From contig JAZNIW010000037.1 in NCBI GenBank assembly GCA_045577695.1, positions 1-64,000 of the forward strand: 64,000 nt of DNA, in the 5' to 3' direction. The position numbers were made by a program, and so were the translations under genes. How positions within the stretch are numbered: the first letter of the stretch is position 1; the number at the start of each line of letters is the position of its first letter. The stretch is from UMGS1279 sp045577695. Lineage in GTDB: Bacteria > Bacillota > Clostridia > Oscillospirales > Acutalibacteraceae. Below, in pieces: positions 25,075-33,941 of the stretch. The notes beneath the pieces are model-generated. The model did no database searches. It worked only from the letters and a program-made list of their open reading frames with translations, and was not told the DNA's origin.

Positions 25075-25102
25075 CGATCAGAATATCTGTATTGGAGAAA
25101 AT

Positions 25103-26005
25103 ATTACTTTAGTAATTCTTGCCGCCGGCATGGGTTCTCGTTATGGCGGGTTAAAGCAGCTAGACCCAATGACAAAGCATGGCGAATTTATAATTGATTT
25201 TTCAATTTATGATGCAAAGCTTGCAGGTGTTAACCGTGTTGTGTTTCTAATTAAGGAGGAACACGAGGAGCTATTTAAAGAAACAGTAGGAAATCGCATA
25301 GCAGATCACATTTCTGTTGAGTATGCTTACCAAGCCTTGGAGCAAATTCCGAACGATTTCAATGTTCCTGGTAATCGGACAAAACCTTGGGGTACCGTAC
25401 ATGCCGTACTCTGTACGAAAGAAGTTGTTGGCGATGATGATTTTATTGTTATCAACGCGGACGATTTTTACGGACGCGAGGCATATACAATCATTGCAAA
25501 TGCTCTTGCAAGCACTGAACGTGATTCTGCAGAGTTTTGCATGGCAGGATATCTTGTGAAGAACACATTATCGGATAATGGAAGTGTTTCAAGAGTAGTA
25601 TGCGCTGTAGACGGCAATAATCACTTGTTGGGAATGGATGAACGTAAGAACATCTATCGCAGAGCCGATAGTCAGATTGTATATGAGGAAAATGATAATA
25701 AATATCCGATAGATGACGATTGTTTTATATCAATGAACTTTTGGGGATTTACTCACGAAGTGTTTAGGATACTTGAGGAAGAATTCACTGCATTTTTGCG
25801 CTCTGAGAAAACGGATCTAAACAAAGATGAGTTATGCTTGTCTACGGCGATTGATAGTGCAATGAAGCAGAATAAATGTAAAGTGACTGTTTTGCCTACT
25901 AAGGCAAAATGTTATGGTGTTACTTATCAACAGGACAAGGAGTATGTTGTTTCTTCAATAAAGAAATTAGTAGAGAATGGAACTTACCCCGACGGACTGT
26001 TTTAG
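25103..26005 (+). CDS. Sugar-phosphate nucleotidyltransferase-like protein
   Basis: About 300 aa, nucleotidyltransferase fold. The signature LVILAAGMGSRYGGLKQLDP begins upstream of the first ATG (25130), so the gene must start earlier. The codon in the expected place is ATT (25103), five bases after GGAG, giving (M)TLVILAAG. No ATG, GTG or TTG is available in frame between the previous gene and this motif. INADDFYGREAY supplies the metal Asp and YQALEQIPNDFNVPGNRTKPWGT (in part) a family-specific loop. It probably makes an NDP-activated precursor for the polymer. Confidence 0.8.
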   Translation: MTLVILAAGMGSRYGGLKQLDPMTKHGEFIIDFSIYDAKLAGVNRVVFLIKEEHEELFKETVGNRIADHISVEYAYQALEQIPNDFNVPGNRTKPWGTVHAVLCTKEVVGDDDFIVINADDFYGREAYTIIANALASTERDSAEFCMAGYLVKNTLSDNGSVSRVVCAVDGNNHLLGMDERKNIYRRADSQIVYEENDNKYPIDDDCFISMNFWGFTHEVFRILEEEFTAFLRSEKTDLNKDELCLSTAIDSAMKQNKCKVTVLPTKAKCYGVTYQQDKEYVVSSIKKLVENGTYPDGLF

Positions 26006-26031
26006 TAAAGGCGAAAAGACAGGGGATAAAA

Positions 26032-27141
26032 ATGGCAAAAAAACTCAACGGTACAGTAATTGTGACATATCGTTGCAATGCTAAATGTACGATGTGCAAC
26101 AGATATAAGGTTCCTTCTAAACCGGAGGATGAAATCTCAATTGATACGATACGAAAACTGCCGGAGATGTATTTTACTAATATCACTGGTGGTGAGCCTT
26201 TCATACGTGAGGATATCAAGGATATCGTAAGAGAACTCTATATGAAGAGTGAGAGAATCGTTATCTCAACGAATGGCTTTTTTACTGAACGTATTGTGGA
26301 TTTGTGTAAAGAGTTTCCTCAAATCGGTATTCGCATTTCGATTGAAGGACTTGAGCAGACCAATAATGAGATTCGCGGACTTAAGGATGGCTTTAATCGA
26401 GGCTATACGACCTTGAAGACGCTTGTCAATATGGGCATGAAGGACGTAGGATTCGGTATGACGGTGCAAGATAAAAACGCACCGGATCTTGTTGCTCTGT
26501 ACAACATCTCAGATGAGCTTGGTATGGAATTTGCTACAGCTTCCCTACATAACAGCTTCTATTTTGTTGAGTCCAACAATATTATTCATGATCGGTTGAT
26601 GGTTGCTCAGCATTTTGAAGATCTGATCAACCGCTTGCTGGAGTCTAATAGCCCGAAGAAATGGTTTAGAGCTTATTTCAATCATGGCTTGATCAATTAT
26701 ATTTTCAGCCAGAAGCGGTTGCTTCCTTGTGACATGAGCTTTGATACCTTCTTTATCGATCCATACGGTGACGTAATGCCCTGTAACGGCACCAAGGAGA
26801 AGGAAGTTATGGGTAATCTGAATACCCGGACTTGGGACGAGCTATGGAAAAGCCCTGAGGCTGACGAGGTGCGCAAAAAGGTACGTTCTTGTGATCGGAA
26901 TTGTTGGATGATCGGTTCGGTATCTCCCGCTATGCATAAGTACATCTGGAAGCCTGCTTTTTGGGTCGTTAAGCATAAGTTCCTTTCCTTCTTGAAAAAG
27001 AAGAAGTATTCCATGTTTGAAAACAAGGTTGTGCGCGATCTCCGCGACGGTAAGGTGACAAAGGAAGCGCTGGATGCTTGCTCTACATGTGAGAGTTGCG
27101 CAAATCATCAGGTGCAAACGAAAAGCTTAGGGAGAAAATGA
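26032..27141 (+). CDS. Radical SAM/SPASM enzyme in the exopolysaccharide locus
   Basis: A 369-aa radical SAM protein. The cluster motif is CNAKCTMC (CxxxCxxC, about residues 16-23), followed by NITGGEPFIRED and RISIEGLEQTNNEIRG. A SPASM-like region starts at LLPCDMSF and FIDPYGDVMPCNG, then CDRNC, and the tail has CSTCESC. The start at 26032 follows AGGGGAT. The longer frame from 25909 overlaps the preceding gene and lacks support. Its stop overlaps the next start (ATGATG). A radical enzyme here could modify a sugar or a lipid-linked intermediate. The substrate is unknown. Confidence 0.85.
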   Translation: MAKKLNGTVIVTYRCNAKCTMCNRYKVPSKPEDEISIDTIRKLPEMYFTNITGGEPFIREDIKDIVRELYMKSERIVISTNGFFTERIVDLCKEFPQIGIRISIEGLEQTNNEIRGLKDGFNRGYTTLKTLVNMGMKDVGFGMTVQDKNAPDLVALYNISDELGMEFATASLHNSFYFVESNNIIHDRLMVAQHFEDLINRLLESNSPKKWFRAYFNHGLINYIFSQKRLLPCDMSFDTFFIDPYGDVMPCNGTKEKEVMGNLNTRTWDELWKSPEADEVRKKVRSCDRNCWMIGSVSPAMHKYIWKPAFWVVKHKFLSFLKKKKYSMFENKVVRDLRDGKVTKEALDACSTCESCANHQVQTKSLGRK

Positions 27142-28295
27142 TGTTAGGTGTTTGCCTTAAATATACCCAGAACAATTACGGTAGCAAGCTGCAGGCATTA
27201 GCCACGATCAAAATGTTTGATCGTCTAGGTCTAGATTATGAAATCATCCGATATAACAAGAAAAGCTTGCGCTTTTATCTCAAGTCTATACCGCGTTTTT
27301 TCAATTGGGTTTTCATTAATGACCGCTATTTACAGATTCAGCGTATGGTGGAATTCAAGAAACACCCAAAAGTGAAGGCACAGGTAGAGATAAGAAATCG
27401 AGCTTTTGATTCCTTTGATACCTATTTTTCGGAGCATTTGTCTAAGGTGTTTTGTAACTATGAGGAGTTGAGGCGTGAATGTCCCAGAACGTATGATCAG
27501 GTCATTACGTGTAGCGATCAGTTATGGTCCCCATCTGCGCTTAGTTCAGGCTTTTACAACTTGATGTTCGTAGCGGAGCAGACGAAAAAAATTTCATGGG
27601 CATCCAGCTTTGGTGTCAGCAAAATTCCGTGGTATCAAAAGGGAAGAACTAGAAAGTATTTGCGACGAATTGAACATATCAGCATGCGTGAAAATCGTGG
27701 AGCTGAAATTGTTAAGGAACTGACAGGTAGAGACGTGCCTGTCTTAATGGATCCTGTGTTCGTTTTTAACAAAGACGAGTGGAATGAGCTTGTTCCCCTT
27801 GAAAAGCCGGAATGGGAATCTTATATTTTTTGTTATTTTCTTGGACAGAATCCTGAGCATCGTGCCGCTGCGAAGGCGTTGGCCGAAAAGACTGGCTTAA
27901 AGATCGTCACGCTCCGCCATCTGGATGAATATGTGGATGAAGATGAGCATTTTGGTGATGTTGCTCCCTACGATGTGGATCCCGTACGTTTCTTGAATCT
28001 TTTAAGAAATGCTACGTATATCTGCACTGATTCCTTCCATGGAACGGCATTTTCCATTATTTTCGAAAAGCAATTTTTGGTATTTGATAGATATAATAAT
28101 CAATCATCGAATTCCAAGAATTCACGTGTTGAGTCTGTGTGTGTTAACGTTGGTCTGACGAATAGGCGTTATACCGACATTGAGCATATTTTTGAGATGA
28201 TGGAACAACAGATCGACTATGTTGCGGTGACGAAAAAAGTAGATCAGTATCGAGTGAATACTAAACAATACTTGAAGAACACCTTAGGAGTTTAG
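27141..28295 (+). CDS. Polysaccharide pyruvyl transferase family protein
   Basis: A 384-aa member of the pyruvyl transferase (CsaB/WcaK-like) family, which usually adds pyruvate ketal to glycans. N-terminal TQNNYGSKLQALATIKMF, then ITCSDQLWSP, SWASSFGVS, ISMRENRGAEIVKELTG, VLMDPVFVF, and C-terminal TDSFHGTAFSIIFEKQF, all family hallmarks. Start at 27141 (GGAG six bases before) or 27138. It is coupled to the radical SAM gene, suggesting they act on the same product. Confidence 0.88.
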   Translation: MLGVCLKYTQNNYGSKLQALATIKMFDRLGLDYEIIRYNKKSLRFYLKSIPRFFNWVFINDRYLQIQRMVEFKKHPKVKAQVEIRNRAFDSFDTYFSEHLSKVFCNYEELRRECPRTYDQVITCSDQLWSPSALSSGFYNLMFVAEQTKKISWASSFGVSKIPWYQKGRTRKYLRRIEHISMRENRGAEIVKELTGRDVPVLMDPVFVFNKDEWNELVPLEKPEWESYIFCYFLGQNPEHRAAAKALAEKTGLKIVTLRHLDEYVDEDEHFGDVAPYDVDPVRFLNLLRNATYICTDSFHGTAFSIIFEKQFLVFDRYNNQSSNSKNSRVESVCVNVGLTNRRYTDIEHIFEMMEQQIDYVAVTKKVDQYRVNTKQYLKNTLGV

Positions 28296-28387
28296 GCATG
28301 GTATTATTATTTCTGTGAGAATACGGTGCTCGTAGGTGAAACTTAGCTTGGATCACATTCTGTGGTGCGGTAGAAAGATGAATAATT

Positions 28388-29413
28388 ATGTTGATTTTAT
28401 CAAATAGTTTAACAAATAAAGCTGATGAAGGATGTCTCAAACTTGCTACGAGCATCGTCAAAAGAATAAAGCAAAAAGATGAAAATGCGTTTGTGATTTC
28501 GTTCGAAAGAGATTTTTCACAAAGCGATATTCATTTAGAATTAAACAAGTTTCATATTAATCGCCAACTAATTTCACTGATTCGAAAAAAAAAGCAACCG
28601 ATGTTGTATATTCCTTTTCCTGCCCCTTCGTTTTCAATGAGCTTGAGAATTTGGTTGTTGTCACTTTTTTCTCGGTATGGCCTACGTGTGATAATGGTTC
28701 GGCAGTACCCTATGAATTGTGTCGCAAAATGGTTGCTCAGATTCAGCAGGGCAAAACTGGTTGTTTTTTCAAAAGACGCATTTGATTTTTACCATCCCAT
28801 TGTCGCTGATCGAATTTTGTATTTAAAGACAGGTGTGGACACTGATAAATTCACACCAGTGACGCCGAAAAAAGCTCGTGAGTTGAAAATAAAATACGGT
28901 TTTGATCCGGATAGGCCTCTTGTTTTACATGTAGGACATATGAAGACCGGGAGAAATATTGCTGAGTTGATGAAGATTGATCCTAAATATCAACTTCTGC
29001 TTGTAGTTAGCACATTATCGAAAGAGAGACAAAATCAAGAACTAAAAGATAAGCTTTTGAAATGTTCGAATATTCGAATTGTGGATGCATATGTCCCTGA
29101 GATCCAGGAAATATACCAAATGTGTGATGTGTATTTTTTCCCTGTCAAACAATTAGGATACTGCATTGATACTCCACTTTCGTGTCTTGAAGCAGCTTCC
29201 TGTAATAAACCGGTTGTCACTACTGACTATGGGGAAATGAGAGAATTTATTGGTCGCAAAGGGTTTGTACATATTCAAGATTTTAGTGAATCAACAATCA
29301 ATGATTGCATTGAGAATGCGCTTCACCAATCAAAAGAAAACATTCGTCAGCAGGTTCTTTTATATGATTGGACTTGCGCTGTCAATATGCTAGATAGTGA
29401 TTTGATTGTTTGA
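28388..29413 (+). CDS. Glycosyltransferase (GT-B/GT4-like)
   Basis: A 341-aa protein with a diverged N-terminal half and a GT4-like C-terminal domain: LYLKTGVDTDKFTPV, LVLHVGHMKTGRNIAEL, VDAYVPEIQEIYQMCDVYFFPV and DTPLSCLEAASCNKPVV (E motif). A 92-bp gap before it (28296-28387) has no gene. Donor and acceptor are unknown. Confidence 0.8.
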   Translation: MLILSNSLTNKADEGCLKLATSIVKRIKQKDENAFVISFERDFSQSDIHLELNKFHINRQLISLIRKKKQPMLYIPFPAPSFSMSLRIWLLSLFSRYGLRVIMVRQYPMNCVAKWLLRFSRAKLVVFSKDAFDFYHPIVADRILYLKTGVDTDKFTPVTPKKARELKIKYGFDPDRPLVLHVGHMKTGRNIAELMKIDPKYQLLLVVSTLSKERQNQELKDKLLKCSNIRIVDAYVPEIQEIYQMCDVYFFPVKQLGYCIDTPLSCLEAASCNKPVVTTDYGEMREFIGRKGFVHIQDFSESTINDCIENALHQSKENIRQQVLLYDWTCAVNMLDSDLIV

Positions 29414-29432
29414 TAGAAGGAGATGTGTTTGG

Positions 29433-30509
29433 TTGGAGCAGTTGGTTGCGAGGTGTAAAGAAGACAACAAACATAAACATCTGTTATGGTTAGATGCATT
29501 ACGAGTGCTCAGCATGGTCGCGGTAGCAACATTGCATACAACAGCAACCGGCTATAAAGGAGCAGTACAAGGCAGTTATGAGTGGACGGTTTGCTACATA
29601 TTGTGTTTGTTAACAAGATTTGCCGTCCCCATATTTGTAATGATTTCAGGTGCGCTGTTTTTATCTCCCGAAAAACAATTGACGACTGGTGATATTTGGC
29701 GCAAATACGTTAAACGGTTGATGGTCGTATTTTGGTTTTGGTCTGCGATTTATGCATCGTTTGAGACATTAAAAACATATCCCCTATCTGACCATAGGTA
29801 TTATTTTTCGTTTGTTAAACTTTTTTTTGAAGGGCATTATCATATGTGGTATATATACATGATAGTTTTCTTGTATATAATCACACCTTTTCTCAGACGA
29901 ATAGCAGAAGATAAAAGTTTATTGCAACTATTTTTGCTGTATGCTTTTTTGTTCGGAAGCTGCACTGAATTACTTTGCCTTATTCCTTATATAGGTGAAA
30001 CGGTTTCCAGTATTGTACATGACCTTCATTGTGATATTATATCTGGATACATTGGATATTATTGCTTTGGGTATTATCTAGTTCAATACGGAATTTCTAA
30101 AAAAACAGCAACATTTATCCATACGATTACTGCGATCGCGACGGCGTTATTAATCATAGTTGTATTTTTTCAGCGTAACAGGACGTTTGAAATCGAATCT
30201 ATCCAAAGTGAGACTTTACCGTTTGCTGTTTTTATGAGCATCAGCATTTTTATTGTTTTTGAAAAAATAAAAGATAAAATTGAGAGATCAAAGATCCTTT
30301 CGTCAGTAGTACGGATAGTATCACCACTGACTTTGGGAATTTATGTAATACATCCCGCTATCAATAACGTTCTCAGAAAACTTGGTTTACATGCATTGTC
30401 TTTTAACCCTGTCATAGCTGTTCCGATGTGTGTGATACTTGTGGTATTGATAAGTGGTTTTGTTACTTGGATCATAAAAAAAGTACCTATTATAAAAAAT
30501 ATTGTTTAA
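29433..30509 (+). CDS. Membrane acyltransferase (acyltransferase 3 family)
   Basis: About 358 aa, ten membrane segments, acyltransferase 3 family, likely O-acetylating the glycan. N-terminal WLDALRVLSMVAVATLHTTA contains the conserved His. RFAVPIFVMISGALFLSP and a late IYVIHPAI stretch are also typical. The start is placed at TTG 29433, ten bases after AAGGAG. The frame extends to a TTG at 29406 that overlaps the upstream gene. Confidence 0.85.
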   Translation: MEQLVARCKEDNKHKHLLWLDALRVLSMVAVATLHTTATGYKGAVQGSYEWTVCYILCLLTRFAVPIFVMISGALFLSPEKQLTTGDIWRKYVKRLMVVFWFWSAIYASFETLKTYPLSDHRYYFSFVKLFFEGHYHMWYIYMIVFLYIITPFLRRIAEDKSLLQLFLLYAFLFGSCTELLCLIPYIGETVSSIVHDLHCDIISGYIGYYCFGYYLVQYGISKKTATFIHTITAIATALLIIVVFFQRNRTFEIESIQSETLPFAVFMSISIFIVFEKIKDKIERSKILSSVVRIVSPLTLGIYVIHPAINNVLRKLGLHALSFNPVIAVPMCVILVVLISGFVTWIIKKVPIIKNIV

Positions 30510-30558
30510 GAATGCATATCGGTGTGTTCGCCGTTGCTATGCGAAGGAGGGGTGCGTA

Positions 30559-31578
30559 GTGAATGAATTGGTTTCCATTATTCTTCCTGTTTATAATGTG
30601 CAGGATTATTTGAATAACTGCGTGACATCCCTTATTAACCAAACCTATTCGAATCTTGAAATAATTCTTGTAGATGATGGGTCGACAGATGAATCTGCTT
30701 CTATGTGCGATAAGTGGGCAACTCAAGATTCTCGTATAAGAGTCGTTCATAAGGAAAATAGCGGTGCTGGTATGGCACGAAACACCGGACTAGATTTAGC
30801 GAGAGGCAAATATGTTCTGTTTGTAGACAGCGACGATCTTGTGGATCAGGATACAGTGAAGAAATGTATAAACGAACGTCGTTCCTCTCAAGCAGATGTT
30901 GTCATGTTTGGTCGTTGTAATTTGTACGATGACGGAACTGTAAACAAATTGGAGGTTTGCACAGACAAATTGTTTTTTTCTGACGAATCTATCTGGCTAG
31001 ATTTGCTGCCAGGGCTGTTTACATATAAACGAGGAATTGGGATAAGTGTTTGGGGAAAGTTTTTTAATATAGATTTATTTCGTAATACAGGTATTCGATT
31101 TTATTCTGAGAGAGAAGTATTATCAGAGGATGCTTGCATTATGTTGGAATTATTTTCACATATAAAGACAGTATCTATCATCCCCGAAAATTTATATTAT
31201 TATCGCCAAAACAGGGAATCTCTTTCGCGCAAATATAAGGTTGGGCATCAGCTTCGAGCAAATAATTTTTTGTTATTATGTAACAAATTGTGCGATTCAT
31301 TAAAATATCCGCCAGAAGTATTTACATGCGTGTGCGTAAGATATCATATGTATGTTTTTTCCGGCATGAAAAAAATTATTTCGTCTGATTTTCCGCACCA
31401 AAAGAAGAGAGAAGAACTTTGGAATGTATTTCAAGATTCGGTATTACAAGGCACATTGGTATCCAATGTTTTAGTAAAAGAAAAAAAAGCATTGCAGATC
31501 TTTTGGAAGTTTATCGCTTTGCGTTTGTATACTGTGTGCTACTCTATGCTCTGGTTTAAAATGAGATATATGTCATAG
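30559..31578 (+). CDS. Glycosyltransferase family 2
   Basis: A 339-aa GT-A enzyme. N-terminal LVSIILPVYNVQDYL, then QTYSNLEIILVDDGSTDES, HKENSGAGMARNTGLD and YVLFVDSDDLVD (DxD metal site). The start is GTG at 30559 with AAGGAGGGG upstream. The in-frame ATG at 30502 overlaps the previous gene and lacks support. Confidence 0.92.
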   Translation: MNELVSIILPVYNVQDYLNNCVTSLINQTYSNLEIILVDDGSTDESASMCDKWATQDSRIRVVHKENSGAGMARNTGLDLARGKYVLFVDSDDLVDQDTVKKCINERRSSQADVVMFGRCNLYDDGTVNKLEVCTDKLFFSDESIWLDLLPGLFTYKRGIGISVWGKFFNIDLFRNTGIRFYSEREVLSEDACIMLELFSHIKTVSIIPENLYYYRQNRESLSRKYKVGHQLRANNFLLLCNKLCDSLKYPPEVFTCVCVRYHMYVFSGMKKIISSDFPHQKKREELWNVFQDSVLQGTLVSNVLVKEKKALQIFWKFIALRLYTVCYSMLWFKMRYMS

Positions 31579-31589
31579 GAGGAAAAAAA

Positions 31590-32861
31590 TTGAGGCAGTT
31601 GTCAGAGTTTATATATATTCGAAAAAAAACGTTGCCGGAATGGCTAGCGTATTATATTTTTCTTTTTCCTCTTCTTATTGCGACTGTCTTAGAGTTTTTG
31701 CATTTGCCGGGGATTCTAAAATATACTGTTGATATAGCGTGGATTTTGCTCTTGCTTTTTTTGGTATTTCAAAAAAGACTGTTACTGCATAGAAGAGTGA
31801 TGCCATTTGTAATGTTGATAGCAGTATGGTTATTAATGTGTTTTACAGTCTATTTGTTCAAGTATCAATCGGTATTTTATTTTCTTTGGGGGCTCAGAAA
31901 CAATATACGATTATATGTTGCATTTTTTGCATTTATAACATATTTTGACGAAGAAGACGCTTCTGCATGTATAAACTTTTTAGATATATTGTTTTATCTC
32001 AATGTAGGAGTAACATTTATTCAGTTCTTTTTGTTGGGCTATAAACAAGATTATTTAGGGGGGATTTTTGGCGTCGGTCGTGGCTGTAACGGATATACCA
32101 TTTTGTTTTTTGTTTTGGTTGTCGGGAAATCCATGCTTTTGTATATGGAAGGTCGCGAAAATATTTGGAAATTCATTTTCAAAGGCGGCTTATCTCTGAT
32201 AATTGCAGCTATGGCAGAGTTGAAATTTTACTTTGTTGTTTTTGTTTGTATTATATTACTGGCGTCTGCTCTTACAAAATTTTCATGGAAAAAAATGTTG
32301 GTGTTGTTATTTTCGGTGATTTTACTCTTGTTTTCCGAGTCCCTATTAACAGCTATATTTGGTGTAAACGAGGAACTGACAATTCAACGAATTTGGGCTC
32401 TTGCTACAGCTGAGAGTTATGCAACAGCCGAAGATTTAGGACGCTTTACGGCGATTCCTACAATTTCAAGAACTATACTGACAGAATGGTCTGACAGATT
32501 GTTTGGAATGGGAATTGGTAATTGTGACACCTCAGCATTTGCAATTTGCAATACGCCATTTTATCAAACCCATGAACATTTGCATTATTCTTGGTTCTCA
32601 AGTGCGTTTCTATATTTAGAGACAGGAATCATTGGTCTAATATTGAATATCGCATTTTTCTTTTTGTCATTCGTATCCGCTTTGTCGGTGAAAAGGCAAA
32701 AGGTCGGCAATGATTTGTTTTGCAATATTGCAATAATTGTATCAATCGTATGTATTATTCTAACTTTTTATAATGCTACATTGCGTAAAGAGATAGGATA
32801 TGTTGCTTATTTTGCCTTAGCGCTTCCGTATATTTCTATAAAATCAACGGGTGGCCTATAA
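31590..32861 (+). CDS. O-antigen/exopolysaccharide polymerase-like membrane protein (Wzy)
   Basis: A 423-aa protein with about ten to twelve membrane segments and a large extracytoplasmic loop near residues 270-340, the architecture of Wzy polymerases and O-antigen ligases. FGMGIGNC and THEHLHYSW in the loop resemble the GxGxG and H-x-H motifs of that group. The start is TTG after AGGAGG. It would join repeat units outside the membrane, after the flippase encoded at 38731. Confidence 0.78.
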   Translation: MRQLSEFIYIRKKTLPEWLAYYIFLFPLLIATVLEFLHLPGILKYTVDIAWILLLLFLVFQKRLLLHRRVMPFVMLIAVWLLMCFTVYLFKYQSVFYFLWGLRNNIRLYVAFFAFITYFDEEDASACINFLDILFYLNVGVTFIQFFLLGYKQDYLGGIFGVGRGCNGYTILFFVLVVGKSMLLYMEGRENIWKFIFKGGLSLIIAAMAELKFYFVVFVCIILLASALTKFSWKKMLVLLFSVILLLFSESLLTAIFGVNEELTIQRIWALATAESYATAEDLGRFTAIPTISRTILTEWSDRLFGMGIGNCDTSAFAICNTPFYQTHEHLHYSWFSSAFLYLETGIIGLILNIAFFFLSFVSALSVKRQKVGNDLFCNIAIIVSIVCIILTFYNATLRKEIGYVAYFALALPYISIKSTGGL

Positions 32862-32864
32862 ATT

Positions 32865-33881
32865 ATGAAAAGAATAGCTTCTTTGGATATCTTAAAGTAT
32901 ATAGCCTGTTTTTTTGTTATCAATATACACATGGATATTCCAACATATCTTTTGAATATCATTCAACCTTTGTTGACAACTGCTGTCCCTGTTTTTTTTA
33001 TGATAACCGGTTTTTTCTATGAAAGTGTAGTAGAGTCGGGCTCAGAGAAAAGGCAATTAAAAAAGATTGCAATCTTAACTCTCGTAGCCAATTTGATTCA
33101 TATTTTGTGGTGTTGTTTCAAGCTTATAATTAATAGGAAATCAATATTGATTTTATTAACTGAGGTTTTAAATCTAGAAGCACTGTTGAATTTATTTGTC
33201 TTTAATCAGCCGATTTGGCGCACCTCGATTTGGTATATCAATGCTTTGTTGATTGTACTGGTGCTGATTTATATCGTGCGCAAATGGGTCGATCCTCAAA
33301 AGCTTTATTTGCTAATTCCTGTGCTTCTTGTTTTGAACCTGGTACTTGGCACCTATTCCTTTATCTTGCCTGGGAATGAGCATATCTTATTATGCTACAG
33401 CAGAAACTTTCTGTTATGTGGGATACCGTATTTTTTGCTTGGAAATTATGTGTCTAGCAAAAAGCAAAGTATATGCAAGCTATTTGGAAAATGGCAATGT
33501 GTTGTGCTGTTTTGGATTGTTGGATGCTTTGAACTTTGGATATTGAATTACTTTGGCTTATTGCAACATAACGATCACCTGGCAAGCAGCTTCTTTTTGG
33601 CATTGTCTTTGTTTTGCGTTTTTGCGAAAAATAATTCCTTTGTTGGAAAATTCAGCGAGAAAATATCCATATGGGGGAGAAAATATAGTTTCGCTATATA
33701 TGTTGCCCATTCGATTATAATAGAGATTTTTTACAAAATAGTTTATAAGGCAAGTGTGGTACCTTTTGTGATTGATATATTTAGCTATATCGGCCCCATA
33801 CTGGTTTTGATAGCTTCAACATTTTTTGCGCATTCGCTGTTTTATTGTAAAGATAAGCTTATGCTATCAAAGAACGCGTAA
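32865..33881 (+). CDS. Membrane acyltransferase (acyltransferase 3 family), second copy
   Basis: A 338-aa protein with about ten membrane segments. The N-terminal motif SLDILKYIACFFVINIHMD holds the conserved His. TTAVPVFFMITGFFYES and YSFAIYVAHSIIIE also fit the family. It follows the polymerase by three bases. A second acyltransferase in the same operon suggests two acylated positions on the repeat unit or divergence of roles. Confidence 0.82.
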   Translation: MKRIASLDILKYIACFFVINIHMDIPTYLLNIIQPLLTTAVPVFFMITGFFYESVVESGSEKRQLKKIAILTLVANLIHILWCCFKLIINRKSILILLTEVLNLEALLNLFVFNQPIWRTSIWYINALLIVLVLIYIVRKWVDPQKLYLLIPVLLVLNLVLGTYSFILPGNEHILLCYSRNFLLCGIPYFLLGNYVSSKKQSICKLFGKWQCVVLFWIVGCFELWILNYFGLLQHNDHLASSFFLALSLFCVFAKNNSFVGKFSEKISIWGRKYSFAIYVAHSIIIEIFYKIVYKASVVPFVIDIFSYIGPILVLIASTFFAHSLFYCKDKLMLSKNA

Positions 33882-33941
33882 TATTGTATATGCACGCCAT
33901 GGCGGTTGACATATAAAAATATTTCTTAGGAGGAAAAAGCA

